DNA of 23,049 nt from an uncultured Flavobacteriales bacterium (GTDB lineage Bacteria > Bacteroidota > Bacteroidia > Flavobacteriales_D > Crocinitomicaceae): the NCBI GenBank assembly GCA_903899795.1, contig CAIUKX010000672.1:1-23049 (forward strand), in the 5' to 3' direction. Below are positions 15,308-22,900 of this stretch, one piece after another. The notes below the pieces were generated by a model. The model searched no databases and was not told the origin of the DNA. It was given only the letters and a program-made list of their open reading frames with translations. The position numbers were made by a program, and so were the translations under genes. The stretch's first letter is position 1; every line of letters begins with the position of its first letter.

Positions 15308-17632
15308 ATGCAAAAAAACAAACATTTCTTATTTCTGCTTTTCGTGAACTTCTTCTTCATGGGTTCATTGTTAAAAGCACAACCCCTTCATCAACCCATA
15401 CCAAATTACACCAATGATCTGACCTATAATCGAGTAGGCCACTCAAGTTCACCACCGGTCGTAAATATTGGAGGGATGATGGAAATGACTGTTGGTGGAA
15501 TCGGAGCCACAGCAACCGAACATTACTTATGTCACAACGGTTTTATCGATGCAGCTGCCGATGAGGGAATGATCCTGGTCAAAAAAAATGCATTGAACGG
15601 GGCAACCATTAATACAGTAACGATTAATATCGGGATGTTTAAAGGATTGGCAATGAGTAATGATGAATGCAAAGGTTTATTACTTGATCCATCACTGGGA
15701 AGAGTTTATCTTTTTGGTCAAACCAATTCAGATGCATTTATTCTTTGTTACAACATGTCAACACTGACATTGGTTTCCACTTTCGGAACAGGTGGATTAC
15801 AAATCATTGAAACCAATGCCGCTGCAACCGGATTAGTATTAACGGGAGTTGGAAACAATTTCCTGACATCGATCAATAAAAATGATGGAACAATTGAATT
15901 AAAAGAATACACTTCAGCACTTGGATTAGTGATGGTTGGGAATTTCAACCTTCTGCCCTCTTTTACATGTACAGCCAATTCTTTAAAGAAAGGTCCGAAT
16001 GGACGTTATTACATGGTTGGAGGAGTCAAAAATACTTCAGGGGCTGAATCTCCAATGATTTATGATTTCCAGAGAAATACCAGCAGTTATGGGGTGAACA
16101 ATACGTCAAGTCCCGTTTTAGGTGGTTTGGGCAATGGTAATTTCAGAGATTTTGATTTCTATGTAAATCCAAGTCCTGCTAACCCAGCAACCTACCAATG
16201 TGACATCATTGCTGTGGGAAATACTACTGCTGTAACAGGAATTTATGCTCGTTACATTATTAATAACTCAACCTCTTATTACACACCAGATGCGAGTTAT
16301 AAAAACACGACGAGTCTTCCCGGAACAGCCACAACTACTCCAGTTACTGGGTCTGCGATCATATTCACAAGATGTGTAACACATACAACGGGTTATGCAA
16401 CCGTTATGGGCTATTATGCCAGTGGAACTTCTCCTTATTCAGATAAAGTTGTAGTTGGATACTTGACTCCAACAGGAAGTCAATATGTCATTACGTATCA
16501 AACACCTACACCAACTGGAGCATCATTTGCCCGTGTACATAAGGGACGTGGTATGATCAAAGATTTGGATGGAAATGTACTAGTTTCCGGCTGTACAACA
16601 GGAACATCATATACCACCATAAAACTATCAAACAGTTACGACTGCAGACCTTCCTTCAATTTAAAAGGTTCTTCTTCCAGAATTTGTATCGGTGATGCTG
16701 TATCGCTAAGCGCGAATATTTCAACACCCAACTGTACCTTAAAATGGGAAATTGTAAGTCCAACTTCAAGTGTTATTTACAATGGAATACCGGTATCATT
16801 AATACAATACCCAACTGTTAATACGACTTACCTGTGTACAGTAACCAACAATGCAACGGGATGTACTAGTATTGCTACGTTGACTGTTATCGTGGATGAC
16901 ATGACAGCAAGTTTTTCACTGACACCAAACTTAAATCCTTTGGATAATTTCTATACCCTTTTCGCAACACCAACTACAACAAATGTAGGTGGAATCGCAG
17001 GATTTGGATATGCGTGGTATGTCGATGAAATCGTAAGTTCAACCAATCAAACCGTAATATCCGGTTCAAGTGTTTCCAATCCAAGTTGCTGGTGGAACGC
17101 ACCAATGACGAATGATTTCAATGGATACGATGGTCCATATTTCACAACAACCGGTTTGAATCCAATGCATTTAGGTTGTGGAAATCCAGCGCAAGGACAC
17201 TTCACTGCTGGACACACTTATCGTATCACACGAGGAACATGGAGTACAAACTGTGCTTGGAGGCAATATTCTGCAATCGTATACATGTCGCATGCACCTG
17301 CAGGAAGTCCTAACGCTATTGTTGTCATCGAAAACGCTGAAGCTCCTGACTACAGTGGATTTGCTCAAAGTAGTGGTATTACTGAAATCGAAAACACACT
17401 TCAAAATGTTTCGATTTTCCCGAATCCAAGTACAGGAATCTTTACAATTACATTCAAAAACAGTGCAACTGCTCATATTGAAATCTTAGATCTTTTGGGT
17501 CAAAAAATTCAGTCCATCGAACACATCGGATTGAACTCAGAAATTGATTTAAGCGCTACCACGAAAGGAATTTACATCGTCAACATCACTTCAGAAGGAA
17601 AAACAACTACTGAAAAGATTTGCATCAAATAG
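15308..17632 (+). CDS. T9SS cargo protein of unknown function with Ig/PKD-like module
   Basis: Secreted or surface protein of 774 aa. The signal peptide ends near LLKAQ (residue 25). Residues ~30-445 are Gly/Thr/Asn-rich beta-sequence (GGIGATATEHYLCHNGF, SLKKGPNGRYYMVGGV and similar), resembling a beta-propeller but without repeats clear enough for me to name. Residues ~450-535 form an Ig/PKD-like module beginning at CRPSFNLKG and containing ICIGDAVSLSA and TYLCTVTNNATGC. Residues ~540-690 hold an unusual module with the motif SCWW and several Cys/Trp (CGNPAQGHFTAGHTYRITRG). From residue 701 (VSIFPNPSTG) to the end (EKICIK) lies a type A T9SS sorting domain. No enzyme motif is visible. It has its own promoter-like element at 15226 and a strong terminator at 17651-17690, so it is monocistronic. 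It ends in TAG. Confidence 0.92.
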   Translation: MQKNKHFLFLLFVNFFFMGSLLKAQPLHQPIPNYTNDLTYNRVGHSSSPPVVNIGGMMEMTVGGIGATATEHYLCHNGFIDAAADEGMILVKKNALNGATINTVTINIGMFKGLAMSNDECKGLLLDPSLGRVYLFGQTNSDAFILCYNMSTLTLVSTFGTGGLQIIETNAAATGLVLTGVGNNFLTSINKNDGTIELKEYTSALGLVMVGNFNLLPSFTCTANSLKKGPNGRYYMVGGVKNTSGAESPMIYDFQRNTSSYGVNNTSSPVLGGLGNGNFRDFDFYVNPSPANPATYQCDIIAVGNTTAVTGIYARYIINNSTSYYTPDASYKNTTSLPGTATTTPVTGSAIIFTRCVTHTTGYATVMGYYASGTSPYSDKVVVGYLTPTGSQYVITYQTPTPTGASFARVHKGRGMIKDLDGNVLVSGCTTGTSYTTIKLSNSYDCRPSFNLKGSSSRICIGDAVSLSANISTPNCTLKWEIVSPTSSVIYNGIPVSLIQYPTVNTTYLCTVTNNATGCTSIATLTVIVDDMTASFSLTPNLNPLDNFYTLFATPTTTNVGGIAGFGYAWYVDEIVSSTNQTVISGSSVSNPSCWWNAPMTNDFNGYDGPYFTTTGLNPMHLGCGNPAQGHFTAGHTYRITRGTWSTNCAWRQYSAIVYMSHAPAGSPNAIVVIENAEAPDYSGFAQSSGITEIENTLQNVSIFPNPSTGIFTITFKNSATAHIEILDLLGQKIQSIEHIGLNSEIDLSATTKGIYIVNITSEGKTTTEKICIK

Positions 17633-17650
17633 ATATAAATTGAACAATAG

Positions 17651-17690
17651 AAAAACGGATGACATTCATTTGTCATCCGTTTTTTTTATT
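17651..17690 (+). terminator. Strong intrinsic terminator
   Basis: A perfect 14-bp stem (17651-17664 with 17671-17684, core ACGGATGACA/TGTCATCCGT) closes a 6-nt loop and runs into a T-rich tract ending at 17690. It begins 19 nt after the stop of the 774-aa cargo gene. The A-run on the left arm would also allow function in the reverse direction, but no minus-strand gene ends here. Confidence 0.93.
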
Positions 17691-17736
17691 TTCAATAAAG
17701 CGTTATTATTTTCACATTTTACCAATCATCCATTCA

Positions 17737-17758
17737 TTTTTAGGTTTCATCCTAAAAA
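17737..17758. repeat. Hairpin/palindrome upstream of the deiminase-like gene
   Basis: TTTTTAGG (17737-17744) and CCTAAAAA (17751-17758) form a perfect 8-bp stem with a 6-nt loop TTTCAT. It is not followed by a T-tract on the plus strand, and a separate strong terminator already exists at 17651-17690. It overlaps the possible -33 box of the gene downstream, so an operator role is possible. Confidence 0.4.
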
Positions 17759-17775
17759 GTTTGATGGTAAGTTTT
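17745..17775 (+). promoter_or_regulatory. Possible promoter of the deiminase-like gene
   Basis: TTTC (17745-17748), 19 nt, then TAAGTTTT (17768-17775) resembles TTTG-N19-TAnnTTTG with one mismatch in each box. It ends 33 nt before the ATG at 17809. It is in the right place between a terminator and a gene, but the match is imperfect. Confidence 0.35.
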
Positions 17776-17808
17776 CTGAGATTATATTCGAGCGCTAAAC
17801 TATTCAAA

Positions 17809-19617
17809 ATGAAAAAACTATTATTCTCTATACTTCTTCTTAACCTTTGTTTTAATGCTATATCTCAAGATTTAAGAGGGCTTCCCAGAGGCTTTGCTGA
17901 AGGAGAAGAACAAAAAATGGATGCTTATTTGAAAAGCAGATTGAACGGTTCAACCAACAAATCTTACAAAACACCAACCTACACACCTCCTAGTTCTCCT
18001 GTTCGTACAGCCGCACAATGGGAAGAAGTTCAGGCATTAGTAATAACCTGGACTGATTACCCTTCCATTCAGCGTGAAATTGTTCGGGCAGCACGAAAAG
18101 AATGCAATGTCATTATCCACTGTTCAGATTCCAATGCGGTCAAAACAGATTTAACTTCAAATGGAGTTCCTTTAACCAATGTGAAATACATTGAAGTTCC
18201 ATTCAATACTATCTGGATCAGGGATTATGGTGCAAATACGGTTTATACAAATGATGTAGATTCTTTATTATTGGTAGATTGGATTTACAACCGCCCACGC
18301 CCGGATGATGATGACATTCCTTTGGCTTATTCATCTTTCCTGAACATTCCGCTCTACCGAACGATGGTAGCTCCCAACAACTTGATGAATACCGGTGGAA
18401 ATTGGATGATTGACGGGATCGAGACTGCTTTTGCTTCTAAATTGATTTTGGATGAAAACGACGGTTCAGGAACTTATTCTTTGGCTTATCCAACACATAC
18501 TGAACCGGAAATCAACTCACTGGTTCATGATTTCCACGGAATCAATCGTTATATCAAAATGGAAACACTGCCTTACGATGGAATCCATCACATTGATATG
18601 CACATGAAATTGCTGGATGAAAAAAACATCTTGATTGGAAAATTTCCAACTGGTGTTTCTGACGGACCACAAATCGAAGCAAATATTGCTTACATTTTGA
18701 GTACCTAGAACGATCCTTGGGGAAACCCATATAAAATCACACGCGTACCTATGCCGCCAAGTACATCCGGAAGTTATGCGGGTGCACCTTATGGAAATTC
18801 TTACTATAGAACTTACGCAAACATGGTCATCGTCAACAAAACGATTATTATGCCGATTTACCGACCTGAATTTGATACAACAGCAGTTCGAGTTGTCAAA
18901 GAAAACATGCCCGGTTATACGGTTGTTACCATCGATGCTGATGATCCAGCAGCCGATATTATTGCACAAAGCGGTGTTATCCACTGCATTACTCATACAG
19001 TAGGTGTTGCTGATCCTTTACGGATTGTACACAACTATCTACCTGACACATATGACTATACAACACCATACCAGGTTGATGCCATCATTCAGCATAAATC
19101 AGGAATTGCCAATGCGGAAATCTATTGGTCGACGGATACAACTCAGGGGTACTCACCTATTTCCATGACATTAACCAATTCTGCTACAGATACATGGACA
19201 GGTTATATCCCTGCACAACCGATCGGTACAAAAATTTACTACTACATTCATGGTCAGGCAGTCAGTGGGAAACAACAAGTTCGACCGATGCCGGCACCAA
19301 GTGGACATTGGAAATTTAGAGTATTGGGTGATGCAGGACTGGAAGAAAATTTAAAAAATATCTTCACGGAATCTGTTTATCCGAATCCAAGTCAAGGTGG
19401 AATTACCTGTATCCCCTTTAAGACCGAACGATTGCTGAACGGAAAAATCTATGTGACCGATATTACTGGTAAAGTGAAGGAACTTGTTCATGAAGGTGAT
19501 TTCAAATTGGGTGAATCCAACTTTTTCATCAACACACATGAATGGAGTTCAGGAGTCTATCTGATTATTGCCGAAACAAATGAAGGTTCTATCGTTCAGA
19601 AATTGATGGTGAAATAA
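17809..19617 (+). pseudogene. Secreted peptidylarginine deiminase-like protein (PPAD-like), interrupted by an in-frame TAG
   Basis: Member of the agmatine/peptidylarginine deiminase family, which hydrolyses guanidino groups (arginine to citrulline). The ATG at 17809 gives a signal peptide ending at AISQ. An upstream in-frame ATG at 17659 lies inside a terminator and is rejected. Candidate active-site residues are Trp136/Asp139 in WIRDYG, Arg162 and Arg164 in NRPRP, His261/Asp263 in HHIDMH, then Asn338 in YAN and Cys393 in GVIHCITH. An Ig-like domain (~420-508) and a T9SS type A sorting domain (~522-602, from SVYPNPSQGG) follow. This is the architecture I recall for P. gingivalis PPAD. Codon 300 (18706-18708) is TAG, yet the frame continues with conserved-looking sequence (NDPWGNPYKITRVPMPP) and no other lesion for 302 codons. 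Normal termination yields 299 aa lacking Cys, Ig domain and sorting signal, which should be inactive. It could be a recent pseudogene, a read error or a readthrough gene. Confidence 0.85.
18706..18708 (+). other. In-frame amber codon splitting the deiminase-like gene
   Basis: The sequence reads ATT TTG AGT ACC TAG AAC GAT CCT TGG. The frame is identical before and after, so a single substitution (for example from a Tyr, Gln, Lys, Glu or Trp codon) explains the stop. The nearest downstream in-frame ATG (18751) lies inside the conserved catalytic domain and lacks a signal peptide, so a functional restart is unlikely. TAG also ends the 15308-17632 gene, so TAG is not generally reassigned here. 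Confidence 0.9.
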
Positions 19618-19703
19618 TTTAGAATAATCTCTAAAATTGCTTTAGATATTTACACTCAATTCATGTAAATTGTGAAATTAAACATCACTTTGTTTACAAA
19701 AAC

Positions 19704-19711
19704 TATTTTTG
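19704..19711 (+). promoter_or_regulatory. Possible -7 promoter element of the TPR/MauE-thioredoxin unit
   Basis: TATTTTTG matches TAnnTTTG exactly, 51-58 nt before the ATG at 19762. No TTTG lies at the ideal 19-nt spacing; one at 19689-19692 is too close. The deiminase-like gene ends 144 nt upstream with no strong terminator between them, only a 6-bp AT-rich inverted repeat at 19618-19635, so partial readthrough transcription is possible. Confidence 0.35.
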
Positions 19712-19761
19712 GTCTGAAATGAAACTGTGAGAATCAGTAACTTGCCCGATGTAACATAACT

Positions 19762-20901
19762 ATGTTCATGAAAAAGGTATTTACGATTCTGTTTTTCTTT
19801 GTTTTTGCTTTTTCTTCAAGCGCTTGTTTGAATTACTACTTTTCCGTGGATGCCAATGGTCATTTACATCCTGAAAATGATATTCGTGTTGGATTTAATA
19901 CGAATTTCAACAACGCATTGATCGAATCGAAACTAACGGTTTTACTGGAACGACTCAAAAAAGAAAAAGATTATAAAGTCCTTTCCGATTATACGGTTGG
20001 GATCATGAAAGCTGGAAAACACAAAGAAGCACTCGAAATTTTCAAAGTACTCTACGAACATCTCCCGAACGATTTTCAGCTGGCATCCAATTTAGGAACA
20101 GCCTACGAATTAAATGGTGATCTCAAAAATGCGTTGAAATATATCAAGAAGGGAATTGAGTTAAACCCAAATGATCACGACGGGAGTGAATGGATTCACG
20201 TTGAAATCTTGAAAGCCAAACAAAAAGTAAGCACTGATCCAGATTATCTTGTCCAACATTCTGTTCTCAATTTATCTGAAAAGCAAGAAAAAGATTCTTT
20301 GGTAGCTCATCAAATCAGCCTTCAAATCAGAGAACGTTTTCCATTTAGCCCGAAAAAAGATCTCATCATGGCCAGTTTACTCATCGATTTGGGCGATTGT
20401 TATGCCAACACAAAATCCATCGAATTCGCTGAAGCTGTTTACAAGATTGCCAAAGAATATTTCGGTGACAATTCGAATGAACTCAACCAAAAGCTTAAAA
20501 AAATAAAAGAGTTGCTCAAAAAACACAATGGTGTTGAAGCAGAACAATCATCACTTTCAGAAGGAAACAATATTCGCTTACATAAAATCGAATCCAAAGA
20601 ATTACTTGACGATAATAATCCTTCTAATTATCAAGTCAATTGGACAAACCTAACCACTGATCCGGAATCGTTACTCAACCTAGTTGATCTTCATTTAACA
20701 AAAAGTTATAAAAAAAATAACGCCAATACGAATGAAGAAGTGTTAAATTTGGATACAGAAAATAAAACATCGGTATCTGATGTTGAATCCAATCAAAGCA
20801 GCAGGGAAAAGAAAAAAGTTATTTTCTTCGTTTTGTCCTGTGCATTGGTTCTTCTCATCGGAGGATATTTAGTCGTAAAAGGAATTAAAAACAATAATTG
20901 A
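19762..20901 (+). CDS. Membrane-anchored TPR-repeat protein, exported
   Basis: A 379-aa protein with an N-terminal signal sequence (residues ~4-20; ATG 19768 is an alternative start). A helical domain contains a clear pair of tetratricopeptide repeats at about 87-140 (HKEALEIFKVLYEHLPNDFQ, then LASNLGTAYELNGDLKNALKY with a following ELNPND turn). More TPR-like helices lie around 205-235 (LLIDLGDCYANTKSIEFAEA). A polar, Asn/Ser/Glu-rich linker (~250-345) leads to a single C-terminal membrane helix (~352-371, IFFVLSCALVLLIGGYLVV) with a short basic tail. The TPR domain is therefore probably periplasmic and tethered by its C-terminus, with the basic tail inside. Cys22 follows SSSA, only a poor lipobox. 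The stop is followed after 1 nt by the ATG of the MauE-thioredoxin gene, so the two are almost surely coupled. Role unknown; TPRs usually bind proteins. Confidence 0.85.
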   Translation: MFMKKVFTILFFFVFAFSSSACLNYYFSVDANGHLHPENDIRVGFNTNFNNALIESKLTVLLERLKKEKDYKVLSDYTVGIMKAGKHKEALEIFKVLYEHLPNDFQLASNLGTAYELNGDLKNALKYIKKGIELNPNDHDGSEWIHVEILKAKQKVSTDPDYLVQHSVLNLSEKQEKDSLVAHQISLQIRERFPFSPKKDLIMASLLIDLGDCYANTKSIEFAEAVYKIAKEYFGDNSNELNQKLKKIKELLKKHNGVEAEQSSLSEGNNIRLHKIESKELLDDNNPSNYQVNWTNLTTDPESLLNLVDLHLTKSYKKNNANTNEEVLNLDTENKTSVSDVESNQSSREKKKVIFFVLSCALVLLIGGYLVVKGIKNNN

Positions 20902-20902
20902 G

Positions 20903-22015
20903 ATGTCAGAAATAAAGAAATATATCCCATGGACCATCAGAATCATCATTTTTGCCTTGTTCATCTTCTCAGGAATCTCTAAAATGGTTTCTGAACATTG
21001 GAATTTTCAAATATGGCCTTTTGAGCGACAATTAATTACACTTGGATTTGCTGACTGGTGCAATGCACCGTACTTTGCTAGATTAATTATTGCCTTGGAA
21101 CTTGCAATTGGTTTTTCATTTTTACAAAAAAATTACCTAACAAAAATTGTAATTCCTATTACAATCATATTATTAGCTCTGTTCTGCACACATTTAACGT
21201 TTGAAATGATCGAACATGGACCATTTAATGGAAACTGTGGTTGTTTTGGTCAACTTGTTCAAATGAGTCCCTTCTCAGCTTTTATGAAAAATATTATTAC
21301 TATTGGATTACTGATCTATTTATATAATCACTTGAAGAAAAATGAAGAAGAAGGTCGTAAAGGTTCACTATTAATTATCATACAACTTGCCTGTGCTTTG
21401 TTTATGTTTATGGCTATTCCGATACCTCCTTGTGAAGACGAAGTTTCAGAACAAACACCAATGGAGAATCAGGAAACCATTCAACCGGATCAACCAATAA
21501 CTCAACCCGTCGATTCAACAAAAACAATTGAAAATCTTCCCGAAAAAACGACGACAAGCACTGCAACGGCCGTTCCTGTAAAACAAGTTGAAAAAGTTGA
21601 AGACGGTCCTAAAAAAGTGAAGTCTAAATTTTCGAAATACACCACTTTTGGCAGCAAACAAATCAACCTGGATGAAGGAAAGAAATTGGTTTGTATGTTT
21701 GTTCCCGGTTGTGACCATTGCCGAGATGCTGCCAAAGAAATCGGACAACTCTCCAAAAAAGAAGGCTTCCCGGAAGTTGCCATCATCTTTATGGACGAAG
21801 AAACTGAATTGATCCCAGAATTTTTCAAAGTGACTCAAACAGATTTCCCGTACCAAGTAATTGGCATTGTTGAATTTTGGAAGTTATTGGGGAATGATGC
21901 GAATACGCCCGGTGTGATCTATATGTGGAACGGAAATATCATCAAACAATACGAAGGAACGGAAGGAAATAAATTTGAAGCAGGAGATTTGAAAAAAGTT
22001 TTGAGTGCGAAGTGA
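20903..22015 (+). CDS. MauE/DoxX-like membrane protein fused to a periplasmic thioredoxin-like domain
   Basis: A 370-aa fusion. The N-terminal part (~1-178) has about five membrane helices (starting WTIRIIIFALFIFSGISKM) and the CGCFG motif (Cys112, Cys114) typical of MauE/DoxX redox-associated membrane proteins, which are thought to pass electrons for disulfide chemistry across the membrane. A Pro/Thr/Gln-rich linker (~180-235) connects to a thioredoxin-like domain (~245-370) with the CxxC active site CDHC (Cys270, Cys273) preceded by FVPG and a later TPGVIYMWNG containing the cis-Pro region. Five helices with an inside N-terminus put the thioredoxin in the periplasm. It starts 1 nt after the TPR gene stop. 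The TPR protein may present substrates or be a client. It ends 33 nt from the convergent gene at 22049, with no clear terminator between. Exact reaction (oxidation or reduction) unknown. Confidence 0.88.
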   Translation: MSEIKKYIPWTIRIIIFALFIFSGISKMVSEHWNFQIWPFERQLITLGFADWCNAPYFARLIIALELAIGFSFLQKNYLTKIVIPITIILLALFCTHLTFEMIEHGPFNGNCGCFGQLVQMSPFSAFMKNIITIGLLIYLYNHLKKNEEEGRKGSLLIIIQLACALFMFMAIPIPPCEDEVSEQTPMENQETIQPDQPITQPVDSTKTIENLPEKTTTSTATAVPVKQVEKVEDGPKKVKSKFSKYTTFGSKQINLDEGKKLVCMFVPGCDHCRDAAKEIGQLSKKEGFPEVAIIFMDEETELIPEFFKVTQTDFPYQVIGIVEFWKLLGNDANTPGVIYMWNGNIIKQYEGTEGNKFEAGDLKKVLSAK

Positions 22016-22048
22016 TTGTCTGATTTTGTTGCTCCGTTGCAGTTGAAC

Positions 22049-22900
22049 TCAATCTATTTTCATTTCATCTCTTCGTTTATCGAGCGTATTGACAGTAAAG
22101 ATGTATCCTATTTGAACTCCTAAAATTAAGAATCGAGTATTGGTTAGCGAAGCCATCTGATCATGAATCGTATAATTATCCGAAGGTAAATTCAAAATAT
22201 TCGGATTTGCATCTGGGTTAACGTTAGAACCTTCCTGAACAGAACTATAATCCACGATCTTCATGCGTTGTAGGCCTACCAAGTAATTCAGGCTGACAAT
22301 AATTCTACTAGTGTGACCGTACATGTGTTTTCTTAAAAACAGTTCACTACCAATTTGCCCGCCTACTATATTGCAATGGGAATGTAAAAAAGTAACGTGT
22401 TCCGTATTAGTTGGTAAAGCCTGCCAATTGGAATTGCCCCCCTGTTTACTGTTATCCGGATTTGGATTTAAGTAGGGGAAATTATAATGAGATAACAAAT
22501 AAGCTCCTCCAAACTGCGGTGTTACAAAAAAGCGAATCCGTTTCGATTCATCGGTAAAAAACCATTTAACTCCCAATAATACCGTGCCCAGATTAGTCGT
22601 AATCGTTGATTGAGATTTTACATCGTACGACTGTAATGTATTCGGTTGCAGTAAAGTGGTAACGGTTACCGGCTGAGTATAATCCGTGTTTTTTCTAAAT
22701 ATGTTCGTGTTCAACTCTACTACTACAGGGAGCTTTTTTTTAGGACGAAATCCAAAACTGGTTCCTATGCCATATTCGTTTTGTAATTCAGGTCTTTCTT
22801 TTTTGGATGGAAAATAATTCATTGAAAAAACACCCAACTGAAACTTTTGTCCAAATGAAGTTGAAGACAAGAGCAAGGTGAATAGGATGATTTTTTTCAT
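22049..22900 (-). CDS. Probable outer-membrane beta-barrel protein of unknown function
   Basis: A 283-aa protein with a signal peptide (MKKIILFTLLLSSTSFGQ, cleavage after ~18). The mature part alternates hydrophobic and polar residues in 8-12 residue strands (VVVELNTNIF, TNLGTVLLGVKWFF, RIRFFVTPQFGGAYLL, RIIVSLNYLVGL) separated by polar loops, and has a last strand near ILGVQIGYIFTV. This pattern suits a small outer-membrane beta-barrel, common as lineage-specific genes in Bacteroidota. The chain continues ~14 residues past the last strand with a charged tail (NTLDKRRDEMKID), so it lacks the usual terminal aromatic residue. No enzymatic motif is seen. It converges with the MauE-thioredoxin gene 33 nt away. 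No exact TAnnTTTG element was found in the 149 nt upstream within the window. Confidence 0.75.
   Translation of the reverse strand: MKKIILFTLLLSSTSFGQKFQLGVFSMNYFPSKKERPELQNEYGIGTSFGFRPKKKLPVVVELNTNIFRKNTDYTQPVTVTTLLQPNTLQSYDVKSQSTITTNLGTVLLGVKWFFTDESKRIRFFVTPQFGGAYLLSHYNFPYLNPNPDNSKQGGNSNWQALPTNTEHVTFLHSHCNIVGGQIGSELFLRKHMYGHTSRIIVSLNYLVGLQRMKIVDYSSVQEGSNVNPDANPNILNLPSDNYTIHDQMASLTNTRFLILGVQIGYIFTVNTLDKRRDEMKID

Noticed and set aside
17659..17808. Upstream extension of the deiminase-like gene to an ATG at 17659
   Set aside because: It begins inside the strong terminator hairpin of the preceding gene and would place 50 residues before an excellent signal peptide that starts at 17809.
17630..18708. 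General reassignment of TAG as a sense codon
   Set aside because: TAG ends the 774-aa cargo gene exactly after a complete T9SS sorting domain and just before its terminator, so it works as a normal stop here.
18517..18996. 159-residue minus-strand frame over the interrupted deiminase-like gene
   Set aside because: Antisense shadow with implausible Ile/Cys/His-rich composition. The plus-strand frame carries the recognisable motifs on both sides of the stop.
18751..19617. Independent second gene starting at ATG 18751
   Set aside because: It is in frame with the sequence before the TAG, starts within conserved catalytic-domain sequence, has no signal peptide although it ends in a T9SS sorting domain, and has no promoter. 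It is the C-terminal part of one interrupted gene.
19618..19635. Possible terminator after the deiminase-like gene
   Set aside because: The 6-bp stem TTTAGA/TCTAAA is purely weak AT-rich pairing with no T-run, too weak to call a terminator.
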